NCBI GenBank assembly: GCA_025352845.1
Contig: JANXSC010000080.1
Coordinates: 1-18,042, forward strand
Source of the DNA: Opitutaceae bacterium
GTDB taxonomy: Bacteria > Verrucomicrobiota > Verrucomicrobiia > Opitutales > Opitutaceae
Reading direction: 5' to 3'
DNA: 18,042 nucleotides
The position numbers and the translations under genes are program-made. Position 1 is the stretch's first letter. Each line of letters opens with the position of its first letter. A model generated the notes under the pieces. It had not been told where the DNA came from and ran no database searches. It worked only from the letters and a program-made list of their open reading frames with translations. Positions 1 to 7,139 of this stretch are shown piece after piece.

Positions 1-1
1 A

Positions 2-733
<732 letters not shown>

Positions 734-774
734 CGAGCCTCACCGCTCGCGAAACCATCTCGCGAAAACTTCCC

Positions 775-805
775 AGCCGCCCGAAGCAATCCGGGCGGCT
801 TTTTT
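775..805 (+). terminator. Intrinsic terminator after rpsA
   Basis: A perfect 9-bp GC-rich stem (AGCCGCCCG, 775-783, with CGGGCGGCT, 792-800) encloses an 8-nt loop and runs into six T residues at 800-805. It stands 42 bp after the rpsA stop codon and before the antitoxin gene, so it closes the rpsA transcript and separates it from the accessory genes downstream. Confidence 0.93.
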
Positions 806-888
806 GTGCGGACAGCGAACCTGCCGAAATGATGTTGCTGGCGCAGAGGAGCGCTTGACGGGCCGACTATTCGGAGAAACCTGATCGT

Positions 889-1062
889 ATGCGCACCGTG
901 TCATCATCGGCTCTCAAACCGCGGTCCCGAAAGGTTCGCGCGAAGGCGACCCGGACTGGGCTGCGCAAGGCAGCGTCGTTTGGTGCTGCCGTGAAAAAAT
1001 ACGCTGGCATCGTCCGTTCGGGCATAGGCGATCTCTCCACGCGTGAAGGCTTCGGCGATTAA
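889..1062 (+). CDS. Small antitoxin-like protein paired with the PIN-domain toxin
   Basis: This 57-residue ORF starts at ATG 889 with GGAGA 11 nt upstream, one of the few good ribosome-binding sites in the window. It stops at TAA 1060-1062. The product is very basic in its first 35 residues (repeated Arg/Lys, KPRSRKVRAKATR) and ends in a short segment, KKYAGIVRSGIGDLSTREGF. That tail resembles the toxin-wrapping C-terminus of small antitoxins encoded upstream of PIN toxins, as I recall them; I cannot assign a Pfam family from sight. The last 20 nt overlap the start of the PIN gene in another frame, an arrangement typical of toxin-antitoxin pairs and compatible with translational coupling. The basic N-terminus could bind DNA for autoregulation, but no clear HTH or ribbon-helix-helix is visible. 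Function is inferred mainly from position, size and overlap. Confidence 0.66.
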   Translation: MRTVSSSALKPRSRKVRAKATRTGLRKAASFGAAVKKYAGIVRSGIGDLSTREGFGD

Positions 1063-1468
1063 TTACTTGGTGGATGCCGGTCCGTTGATTGGATTTCTGG
1101 ACGGCGATGACCAGTGGCATGAGTGGAGCACGCGAACGCTGGAGGTGCTCGACGAACCGCTCGCCACAACCGAGACCGCGGTGGCCGAGGCGTGTCACCA
1201 TCTGCGAAAACTGAGGTCGGCCCTCGTAGTGATTCCGCGGCTGATTGCCGAAGGCCGGTTGCTACTCGTCCCGGTTTTGACCGAACAGCCGCGGCGGGTG
1301 GAAGAGTTGTTGCTGAAATATCCCCTGATGGACGCCGGCGATGCGACGCTAGTCGTGCTCTCGGAGCTGTGCCCGCGCGCGAAACTCATCACGGTCGATG
1401 ACGATTTCCGGCACTACCGGCGGCTTCGGAATCAGGCAATTCCGCTCGTGATTCCGGATCGGGCGTAG
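1043..1468 (+). CDS. PIN-domain ribonuclease, VapC-like toxin
   Basis: The 141-residue product has the length and acidic residues of a PIN-domain RNase, the family of VapC toxins that cut tRNA or rRNA in a Mg2+-dependent way. Visible markers are D11 in NYLVDAGPL at the end of strand 1, T43/E44 and E49 in TETAVAEACH, D97 and D100 in MDAGDATLV, and D119/D121 in ITVDDDF. Together they form the usual metal-binding cluster, so the enzyme looks intact. The start chosen is GTG 1043, inside the antitoxin-like gene (20-nt overlap). Later starts (TTG 1067, GTG 1070) would cut into the first strand of the fold. No separate promoter or SD is visible, fitting coupling to the upstream gene. The partner and RNA target cannot be told from sequence. 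Confidence 0.86.
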   Translation: MKASAINYLVDAGPLIGFLDGDDQWHEWSTRTLEVLDEPLATTETAVAEACHHLRKLRSALVVIPRLIAEGRLLLVPVLTEQPRRVEELLLKYPLMDAGDATLVVLSELCPRAKLITVDDDFRHYRRLRNQAIPLVIPDRA

Positions 1469-1522
1469 CGGACGGTGGACTCGAATCAAATTTCGCGATC
1501 TGATCCCCTCGTTTCCCAAATG

Positions 1523-2293
1523 CTACGGGGCCTGACGGAGTTTCTGTTCGATGTTACGGATAGTGCGCTGTAACTCCTGTTCCTTCAGTTCGGGATCAAT
1601 GTCCTGAATATATTCGACCGCCATGAAATCGTCTCCCCGGCGACGATTTTGAGGCGGTTCCAAAGTCTCGATGAGAATTGCTTCAAGTGCTGTGACAAGC
1701 GTCGCGAATGTCGGAGTGATTTTCCCCTCGTTGAGCTTGCCGGTGTCGGTCACGCCGTAGAGTCCGAACCAAGAAAATCGGTTCCAACGACCCGACACGC
1801 GATCAAGTGTATGCTCATAGATTCGCTGTCCAAGAGGACGATCAATAGCGCGACCCACGTAAATAGCTGTGTGATGGTCGTAGAGCACGTAGATACCTCG
1901 CTGTTCCGAAAAATCTACCCCCTTGGCCCCGACTTGTTGACGCCCAAAAAGTTTGGGCTGCCGCCGCCACACAACAAGTTCGCGCTGCCAATACATCCCG
2001 AAGGCGCGAATGACTTCATCGGCTCCGTCAGGCTCGGGCTCGATTGTTGTGGGCTGCGCTTCAAGCTCTCGCAGCGCGAAGATACCTTTGCCAACTTTGA
2101 TATACGGTGACGCGTCTCGATCATGCTTGATTGAAGCCGTAATGTTCGCCCCGACGGTGGCATCGGGTGTAGCACCGTCGGTAGTCTTGAGCCCGCGTGC
2201 AAGAATTCGTTCCGTGATCTCCCGATAGTGTAACGGGTGCTTGGCGTCCTTCAGGACGGCAATGATTGCGTTCTTCCAAGATTGTTCAGCCAT
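1523..2293 (-). CDS. HARE-HTH domain fused to GIY-YIG nuclease domain
   Basis: This 256-residue protein has two recognisable parts. Residues about 4-76 match a HARE-HTH winged helix (LHYREITERI, TPDATVGANI, then VGKGIFAL), a module linked in the literature to restriction and DNA-modification proteins. Residues about 131-218 match a GIY-YIG nuclease: GIYVLY with GIY at 133-135, IYVGRA with YVG at 145-147, R152/R157, E209 in LIETLEPPQN and N216. All core catalytic positions appear present, so activity is plausible. A coiled, charged tail follows (about 232-256). Base composition is lower than the neighbours: the 60 bases at 1861-1920 are 47% GC against 75% at 3421-3480, suggesting recent acquisition. 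It converges with the PIN toxin gene (54-bp gap). ATG 2291-2293 lacks an SD. A DNA repair or defence nuclease is the likely class; substrate unknown. Confidence 0.8.
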   Translation of the reverse strand: MAEQSWKNAIIAVLKDAKHPLHYREITERILARGLKTTDGATPDATVGANITASIKHDRDASPYIKVGKGIFALRELEAQPTTIEPEPDGADEVIRAFGMYWQRELVVWRRQPKLFGRQQVGAKGVDFSEQRGIYVLYDHHTAIYVGRAIDRPLGQRIYEHTLDRVSGRWNRFSWFGLYGVTDTGKLNEGKITPTFATLVTALEAILIETLEPPQNRRRGDDFMAVEYIQDIDPELKEQELQRTIRNIEQKLRQAP

Positions 2294-2314
2294 GAAAGAA
2301 TGTTTGAGCGCGAA

Positions 2315-2336
2315 AGCGCGTTGAGGTCAACGCGCT
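2315..2336. repeat. Perfect inverted repeat between sucD and the GIY-YIG gene
   Basis: AGCGCGTTGA (2315-2324) and TCAACGCGCT (2327-2336) form a perfect 10-bp inverted repeat around GG. It fills most of the 48-bp gap between the sucD stop and the GIY-YIG start, and abuts a second short hairpin, GCGC-GAAA-GCGC (2308-2319), sharing one arm. It is not a textbook terminator because no T-run follows on the minus strand. On that strand the right half contains TTGACC, 17 bp before a weak TCAAAC; this could be a poor promoter for the nuclease gene. It may also be a REP-like sequence or an operator. No second copy was seen in this window. Confidence 0.6.
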
Positions 2337-2341
2337 CCACC

Positions 2342-3265
2342 TCAACTCAGCGTCACGCCCTTCGCCTTCGCGGCGCGGAGTAATGCGTCGGCCATGTCGC
2401 TCGGGGTGGCGGCGACTTCGATGCCGCATTCCTTGAAGACGGCGATCTTGGCGGCGGCGGTGTCCTCGGCGCCGCCGACGATCGCGCCGGCGTGGCCCAT
2501 GCGGCGGCCGGCGGGGGCCGTGGCTCCCGCGATGAAGCCGGCGACGGGTTTCTTGCAGTTCGCTTTGATCCAGCGGGCGGCTTCGACCTCGGCGTTGCCG
2601 CCGATTTCGCCGATGAGGATGATGCCGTGGGTCTCGGGGTCGGCGTTGAAGAGTTTGATGACATCGAGGTGCGAGGTGCCGTTGACGGGGTCGCCGCCGA
2701 TGCCGACGCACGTGGTCTGGCCGATGTTCTTTGAGGTGAGCTGGAAGACCGCCTCGTAGGTGAGCGTGCCGGAGCGCGAGACGACGCCGACGTGGCCGCG
2801 CTTATGAATATAACCGGGCGCGATGCCGATGCGGCAGCCGCCCTTGGAGCCTTCACCGGTGCCGGGCGTGACGACGCCGGGGCAGTTGGGCCCGAGGAGG
2901 CGCGTCTTCTTGCCCTGCATCGCGCGCTTCACGCGAATCATGTCCTTCACCGGAATGCCCTCGGTGATCGCGACGGCGAGATCGAGGCCGGCGTCGACAC
3001 ATTCGAGGATCGCGTCGCCGGCGAACGGCGGCGGCACGAAGATCGCGGAGACGGTGGCGCCGGTGGCGTGCGCGGCATCGGCGACGGAGTTGAAGATCGG
3101 AATCTTGTGGCCGGCGTGCTCGAAGAACTGGCCGCCCTTCCCGGGCGTGACGCCGGCGACGACCTTGGTGCCGTAGTCGAGCGAGAGCTTGGTGTGGCGC
3201 GCACCGAATTCGCCGGTGATGCCTTGGATGAGGATCTTCGTTTCGGGAGTGATGAGAATGGCCAT
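2342..3265 (-). CDS. sucD: Succinate-CoA ligase, alpha subunit
   Basis: The alpha subunit of succinyl-CoA synthetase carries the CoA-binding Rossmann domain and the phosphorylated histidine. With SucC it converts succinyl-CoA, phosphate and a nucleoside diphosphate to succinate, CoA and NTP in the TCA cycle. The 307-residue product shows the N-terminal CoA-binding segment ITPETKILIQGITGEFG (about 5-21), PNCPG (126-130), VGVVSRSGTLTYEA (about 159-172), and GHAGAIVGG with the active-site His at 258. Length is slightly above the usual ~290, partly from an insertion near TPGTGEGSKGG (about 133-143). ATG 3265 is the natural start by homology. No SD precedes it; instead a heptad hairpin ends 8 nt upstream. 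It lies downstream of sucC on the same strand but is separated by 109 bp, wide for these partner subunits. Confidence 0.97.
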   Translation of the reverse strand: MAILITPETKILIQGITGEFGARHTKLSLDYGTKVVAGVTPGKGGQFFEHAGHKIPIFNSVADAAHATGATVSAIFVPPPFAGDAILECVDAGLDLAVAITEGIPVKDMIRVKRAMQGKKTRLLGPNCPGVVTPGTGEGSKGGCRIGIAPGYIHKRGHVGVVSRSGTLTYEAVFQLTSKNIGQTTCVGIGGDPVNGTSHLDVIKLFNADPETHGIILIGEIGGNAEVEAARWIKANCKKPVAGFIAGATAPAGRRMGHAGAIVGGAEDTAAAKIAVFKECGIEVAATPSDMADALLRAAKAKGVTLS

Positions 3266-3273
3266 GGGAAAAG

Positions 3274-3368
3274 GTAGCGAGTAGCGGGTAGTGAGTAGCG
3301 AGTAGATGAAGCGTAGCCAGTAGAGGGAGCGGACGCGCGCGTGATGCTCGCTACCCGCTACTCGCTAC
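3274..3368. repeat. Heptad hairpin element, copy 1 (sucC-sucD spacer)
   Basis: The left arm (3274-3303) is built from contiguous 7-bp units of the form GTAGYGR. The right arm (3347-3368) carries the reverse complement of the same units. Bases 3274-3295 pair with 3347-3368 at 21 of 22 positions, 18 of them (3274-3291 with 3351-3368) without a break, leaving a loop of about 51 nt. Bases 3344-3362 are identical to 7102-7120 in copy 2, and GCGGACGC in the loop (3329-3336) recurs at 7084-7091, so this is a repeated element rather than chance low complexity. It begins 6 nt after the sucC stop and ends 8 nt before the sucD start on the coding strand. In mRNA it would form a long stem between the two cistrons. 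Confidence 0.88.
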
Positions 3369-3374
3369 TTCAAT

Positions 3375-4559
3375 TTAGGCGGCGACCAACTTGACGATTT
3401 TCTGGGCGGCGTCGGCCATGTTGTCGCCGGAGACGAGTGCGAGGCCCGAGGCGGCGAGGGTGGCTTTGCCGGCGGCGACGTTGTTGCCTTCGAGGCGGAC
3501 GACCAGCGGGAGCTTGAGGCCGACTTCTTTCACGGCCTCGACGATGCCGGTGGCGATGACGTTGCAGTCCATGATGCCGCCGAAAATATTAACCATGATC
3601 CCCTTCACGTTTTTGTCGCCGAGGATGATCTTGAAGGCGGCGATGACCTGGTCCTTGGAGGCGCCGCCACCGACGTCGAGGAAGTTGGCGGGCGTGCCAC
3701 CGTAGTGCTGGATGATGTCCATCGTGCTCATCGCTAGGCCGGCGCCGTTGACGAGGCACGCGATGTTACCGTCGAGCGCGATGTAGCTGAGCGAGAATTT
3801 CGAGGCCTCGATTTCCTTCGGGTCTTCCTCGTTGAGATCGCGGAGCGCGACGATCTCGGGGTGGCGGTAGAGGGCGTTGGCGTCGAAGGAGACCTTGGCG
3901 TCGAGGGCGAGCACGTCGCCGGTCGGCGTGGTGATGAGCGGGTTGACCTCGACCATCGCGGCGTCGGTTTCCCAAAACATCGTGTAGAGATTGCGGATGA
4001 GCTTGCCGGCGTTCTTCGCCTCGGCGCCGGCGAGGCCCAGCTTGGTGATGAGATCGCGCACCTGGAAATCGGCGAGGCCGTAGGCGGGATCGACGAGGAC
4101 CTTGTGGATCTTTTCCGGGGAGTCGTGCGCGACCTTTTCGATTTCAACGCCGCCCTCGGTGGAGGCGACAATCACCGGGCGCGACGAGGCGCGGTCGAGG
4201 AGGATGGCGAGGTAGTATTCCTTTTTGATGTCGCTCGCGGCGGTGAAGTAGATCGTCTGGACCTTACGGCCGGCGGGGCCGGTCTGGATCGTGACGAGGG
4301 TGTTGCCGAGCATCTTGGCGGCGATCTCCTTGGCGTCGTGCTTGGTCTGGCAGAACTTCACGCCGCCCTTGAAGCCGTCGGTGAACGTGCCCTTGCCGCG
4401 GCCGCCGGCGTGGATTTGCGACTTCACCATCGTGGGGCCCTCCGGGAGCTGGGCGAGGGCGTTGATGAACTCCTCCGGCGAGGTCGCGGCCGCGCCCTTA
4501 GGGACGGGGACGCCGAATTTTTCGAAGAGGGCCTTGGCCTGATACTCGTGGATGTTCAT
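3375..4559 (-). CDS. sucC: Succinate-CoA ligase, beta subunit
   Basis: The beta subunit supplies the ATP-grasp nucleotide site and joins SucD to form succinyl-CoA synthetase. At 394 residues it has the usual family length. It begins with the invariant MNIHEYQAKALF, followed by KSQIHAGGRGKG (46-57, nucleotide loop), MVEVNPL with E204 and N206, and D220 for metal binding. The C-terminal domain has NGAGLAMSTMDII (271-283), FLDVGGGAS (293-301), IFGGIMDCNVIA (325-336) and LEGNNVAAGK (356-365), the last a small departure from the common LEGTNVEEGK. Nucleotide preference (ATP or GTP) cannot be read with confidence. ATG 4559 is fixed by homology and preceded by a pyrimidine-rich stretch without SD. 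It diverges from the regulator gene at 4713 and would be the first gene of a sucCD transcript. Confidence 0.97.
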   Translation of the reverse strand: MNIHEYQAKALFEKFGVPVPKGAAATSPEEFINALAQLPEGPTMVKSQIHAGGRGKGTFTDGFKGGVKFCQTKHDAKEIAAKMLGNTLVTIQTGPAGRKVQTIYFTAASDIKKEYYLAILLDRASSRPVIVASTEGGVEIEKVAHDSPEKIHKVLVDPAYGLADFQVRDLITKLGLAGAEAKNAGKLIRNLYTMFWETDAAMVEVNPLITTPTGDVLALDAKVSFDANALYRHPEIVALRDLNEEDPKEIEASKFSLSYIALDGNIACLVNGAGLAMSTMDIIQHYGGTPANFLDVGGGASKDQVIAAFKIILGDKNVKGIMVNIFGGIMDCNVIATGIVEAVKEVGLKLPLVVRLEGNNVAAGKATLAASGLALVSGDNMADAAQKIVKLVAA

Positions 4560-4712
4560 TTGAAAAAAGGGGAGTGGGAGGGAGCGCGGAGTAAGTCAGA
4601 ACGGGAGCCGGGGACGCACGCAAAAAAACCGCGGCCCAATTTCCCGGCCCCCGCCGGATTCGGAGCACGCGCGGGATTGCGTTTCTTGGCCGCGTTCCCA
4701 CGCTCGCCGCCG
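4560..4712. promoter_or_regulatory. Divergent intergenic region, sucC / CII-like regulator
   Basis: This 153-bp gap separates two diverging genes, so it should hold a promoter for each. I see no convincing -35/-10 pair on either strand. On the minus strand TTGCGT (complement of 4618-4623) is the best -35 candidate for sucC, without a good -10. A run of seven A residues at 4622-4628 is the main AT-rich landmark. Confidence 0.4.
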
Positions 4713-5186
4713 ATGCACTCGCACGAGGTGATGAGGGAAGTCCTCAAGAAAACCAGCGCCAAGCAAATCGCGGCAGAGATGAATCTCTCGTTGTCGCTGA
4801 TCTACAAATGGGCGGAGCCATCCGAAGATGAGAGTGGCAGCGGTGCGAGCAGCCCGCTCGACCGCGTGGGGCACCTCATCCGCATCACGGGCGATGCGCG
4901 CGTCGCGCAGTGGGTGTGCGAGCAGGCCGACGGTTTCTACATCCGCAACCCGCACAACCTGCCGCGGGTCGGGGTGATTCCGGCGACCAACGACATCGTG
5001 CAGGAGTTCGCCGACATGCTGGCGACGATCGCGCGCGCTTCAGCGGACAACACGATTTCCAAGATTGAGGCGAAGACCATCCGCCGCCGCTGGGAGGAGT
5101 TGAAGAGCGTGACCGAGGGTTTCGTAAAAGCGGCGGAGAGCGGTAACTTCGGCCCGCCCCAGCCGCAGGAAACACAAAAAGTCTGA
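4713..5186 (+). CDS. Small HTH regulator of the phage CII / YdaS-like type
   Basis: This 157-residue protein has an N-terminal helix-turn-helix at about 15-33 (SAKQIAAEMNLSLSLIYKW), a Ser/Gly linker (40-47), then SPLDRVGHLIRITGD and VAQWVCEQADGFYIRNPH (about 47-81). This layout resembles the CP76/CII-like phage regulatory family, in which the second block helps oligomerisation. A long helical C-terminus (93-145) and a disordered, Gln/Pro-rich tail follow. No phage genes surround it, and its GC matches its neighbours, so it looks like a resident chromosomal copy. ATG 4713 is used because HTH similarity begins directly after it; ATG 4731 is possible. No SD is visible. It converges on rph with only 3 bp between the stop codons. 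Targets are unknown; regulation of the divergent sucCD genes is conceivable but unproven. Confidence 0.76.
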   Translation: MHSHEVMREVLKKTSAKQIAAEMNLSLSLIYKWAEPSEDESGSGASSPLDRVGHLIRITGDARVAQWVCEQADGFYIRNPHNLPRVGVIPATNDIVQEFADMLATIARASADNTISKIEAKTIRRRWEELKSVTEGFVKAAESGNFGPPQPQETQKV

Positions 5187-5189
5187 GCG

Positions 5190-5942
5190 CTACCGCACCA
5201 ACAGTTGCCGCGTGAGAAAAGCGGTTTGGAGCGTGGCGAGTTCCTTCACGCCCTTTTGCGCGAGACCCAGCAGCGCCTGCAATTGCTCAGCGGAGAAAGT
5301 CGTCTCCTCGCCACTGCCCTGCACCTCGACGAATTGCCCGCGGCCGGTCATCACGATGTTGGCGTCCACCTCGGCGTCCTTGTCCTCCACATAATTTAGA
5401 TCGAGCAGCGCCTCGCCCTGGAAAATTCCCGCGCTCACGGCGGCGACGGAATCGGTCAGCGGGTTCTCCGGGATTTTTTTGGCATCGATGAGTTTTTGCA
5501 CGGCGAGCCGCGCGGCCAGATACGCGCCGGTGATGGAGGCGGTGCGCGTGCCGCCGTCGGCCTGCAACACATCGCAGTCAATCCACAGCGTGTTTTGTCC
5601 GAGCTTCTGCAAGTCCAGCACGGCGCGGAGCGAGCGGCCGATGAGGCGCTGGATCTCGATGTTGCGGCCGTCGGGCTTGCCCTTGGAAATCTCGCGCGGC
5701 TTCCGGTCGAGCGTGGAGTAGGGGAGCATCGAGTATTCCGCCGTCAGCCAGCCGCCGGGCACGCGTTGCTGCTTCATCCACGTCGGCACGTTGTTCTCGA
5801 TCGTCGCCGCGCAGATCACGCGCGTCAGTCCAAACGAAACCAGCACGGAGCCCGTGGCATGGGGCGCGATGTTGGCCTCGAACGAAATCGGGCGCAATTG
5901 ATCGGGACGGCGGCCGTCGACGCGGGAGGCGGAGGTGGACAT
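5190..5942 (-). CDS. rph: Ribonuclease PH
   Basis: RNase PH is a phosphate-dependent 3'-5' exoribonuclease that trims tRNA and other RNA 3' ends, acting as a hexamer in the cytoplasm. The product is 250 residues, close to the usual ~240. It has the N-terminal RPDQLRPISFE, the phosphate/RNA block GGWLTAEYSMLPYST, RNIEIQRLIGRSLRAV, and the signature DCDVLQADGGTRTASITGAY, all matching the family. ATG 5942 was chosen over an upstream in-frame ATG at 5984, because family similarity starts there and GGAG lies 11 nt upstream; the 14 extra residues look non-coding. It lies 78 bp after hprK on the same strand and may be the last gene of that transcript. Confidence 0.96.
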   Translation of the reverse strand: MSTSASRVDGRRPDQLRPISFEANIAPHATGSVLVSFGLTRVICAATIENNVPTWMKQQRVPGGWLTAEYSMLPYSTLDRKPREISKGKPDGRNIEIQRLIGRSLRAVLDLQKLGQNTLWIDCDVLQADGGTRTASITGAYLAARLAVQKLIDAKKIPENPLTDSVAAVSAGIFQGEALLDLNYVEDKDAEVDANIVMTGRGQFVEVQGSGEETTFSAEQLQALLGLAQKGVKELATLQTAFLTRQLLVR

Positions 5943-6020
5943 GGGGGATGAAACTCCGAACGCCCGATCTGAAACGCCAGACAATTTCCGCCGCGCACGT
6001 CGGGACGGCGCGGCGCCGCC

Positions 6021-7028
6021 TCAGCTCACCGGCGCCTTCTCCTCGCGATCAACCGGGCGGATTTTCGTGGGCTTCGCCTGCGCGGCCTGCTCGCTCATGT
6101 GGGCGATAAGCCGGTTGTTAAAATCGCGCGCGGGATCGTGGCCCATCTTCTTGAGCGCCTGCGTGAGCGCAGCCACCTCGACGAGGCGGGCGATGTCGCG
6201 GCCGGGGCGCACGTAGAGTTCGACGTGCGGGAGGCTCTTCCCGAGCATCTCGTAGCGGGCCTCGTCGAGTCCCGTGCGCTCTTCATCCACGCCCTCCTTC
6301 CACTCGCGGAGGGTGATCACCATGTCGATGCGCTTCTCGAGGCGGACGCACTTCACGCCAAACATTTCCGCGACGTTGATGATGCCGATGCCGCGGCATT
6401 CCATGTAGCCGCGGTTGAGCGCGCGGCTCGAGGCCATCAGTTCGCGCTCGTCGAGGAGCCGGATCAGCGTGAGGTCGTCGGCGACGAGCGAATGGCCGCG
6501 CTCGATGAGGGCGAGGGCGCACTCGCTTTTTCCGATGCCGGAATCGCCGCGGAGCATCACGCCGACGCCCTTGATATCGAGGGTGGTCGCGTGCTCGGTG
6601 CCGCGCGGGGCGAACTCGTTGTCGAGCGCGATCGTCGCGAGATTGATCCAGTTCATCGTGATCATCGGCGTGCGGAGAATCGGGAGGTTCATCTCCTTCG
6701 CGATCGTGACCATCGGCGCGGTCGGGTGATAGTTGCGCGTGAGGACGATGCACGGGATGCCGCGACGGACCATTTCCTGCAGGGCCGCGATTTGCTTTTC
6801 CGGCGGCTGGGTCTTGAGGAAGCTCCACTCGGCCGCGCCGAGCACCTGCACGCGCCGGTGCGCGAAATACTTGAAGAACCCCGTGAGCGCCAGCGCCGGC
6901 CGGTTGATCGTGCCCTCGTGGATCATCCGGTGCAGGCCGCGTTCGCCGACCTCCAGCTGGAGCTTCAGCTTCTCGCGAAACGTCTCGAAGAAATGCGCGA
7001 CCGTGATCCCGTGAACGTCTTTTTGCAT
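6021..7028 (-). CDS. hprK: HPr kinase/phosphorylase
   Basis: HprK phosphorylates and dephosphorylates a serine of the phosphocarrier HPr (or an NPr-like protein), linking carbon status to regulation. The 335-residue product matches the full two-domain family. An N-terminal MurF-like domain (about 5-130) precedes a PEPCK-like kinase domain with H146 in RGTEHATTLD, Walker A GDSGIGKS at 161-168, and the family signature MECRGIGIINV at 208-218. A C-terminal motif VRPGRDIARLVEVAAL (274-289) follows. The tail from about 312 is charged and probably disordered. It follows lptB on the same strand. In many proteobacteria rpoN, hpf and ptsN lie between lptB and hprK; here none is present. No SD precedes ATG 7028. 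No HPr gene is visible, so the partner must be elsewhere. Confidence 0.96.
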   Translation of the reverse strand: MQKDVHGITVAHFFETFREKLKLQLEVGERGLHRMIHEGTINRPALALTGFFKYFAHRRVQVLGAAEWSFLKTQPPEKQIAALQEMVRRGIPCIVLTRNYHPTAPMVTIAKEMNLPILRTPMITMNWINLATIALDNEFAPRGTEHATTLDIKGVGVMLRGDSGIGKSECALALIERGHSLVADDLTLIRLLDERELMASSRALNRGYMECRGIGIINVAEMFGVKCVRLEKRIDMVITLREWKEGVDEERTGLDEARYEMLGKSLPHVELYVRPGRDIARLVEVAALTQALKKMGHDPARDFNNRLIAHMSEQAAQAKPTKIRPVDREEKAPVS

Positions 7029-7036
7029 GGGGTGTT

Positions 7037-7139
7037 GGGGAAAAGTAGTGGGTAGCGAGTAGCGGGTAGCGAGTAGAAAACCCGCGGACGCTTGGGCTCG
7101 AATGCTCGCTACCCGCTACTCCCTGCCCGCTACTTCCCC
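7037..7139. repeat. Heptad hairpin element, copy 2 (lptB-hprK spacer)
   Basis: The left arm (7037-7073) contains four contiguous GTAGYGR heptads (7045-7072) and the right arm (7105-7139) their reverse complements. The arms pair over about 35 bp with three mismatches and a 2-nt bulge around a loop of about 31 nt. It shares a 19-bp identical stretch (7102-7120 with 3344-3362) and the loop octamer GCGGACGC (7084-7091) with copy 1. The right arm touches the lptB stop codon and the left arm ends 8 nt before the hprK start. It could act as an mRNA stem, a partial terminator, or simply be a small mobile palindrome. Confidence 0.88.

Noticed and set aside
1469..1522. Bidirectional terminator between the convergent PIN and GIY-YIG genes
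   Set aside because: No stem followed by a T-run could be found on either strand.
3274..3368. CRISPR array or tandem repeat locus
   Set aside because: The heptads are contiguous with no unique spacers, and the opposite arm is inverted, so it is a hairpin element.
3861..4559. Long plus-strand ORF antisense to sucC, continuous with the CII-like gene
   Set aside because: It is a shadow of GC-rich sucC: low-complexity Glu/Gly/Val-rich translation with no domain. Only the part from ATG 4713 reads as a protein.
4713..5186. Prophage remnant marked by the CII-like gene
   Set aside because: No integrase, structural or lysis genes nearby and composition matches the chromosome.
6099..7055. 318-codon plus-strand ORF opposite hprK
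   Set aside because: Composition is Ala/Glu/Arg/His-rich with no motif, while the minus strand encodes a complete HPr kinase.
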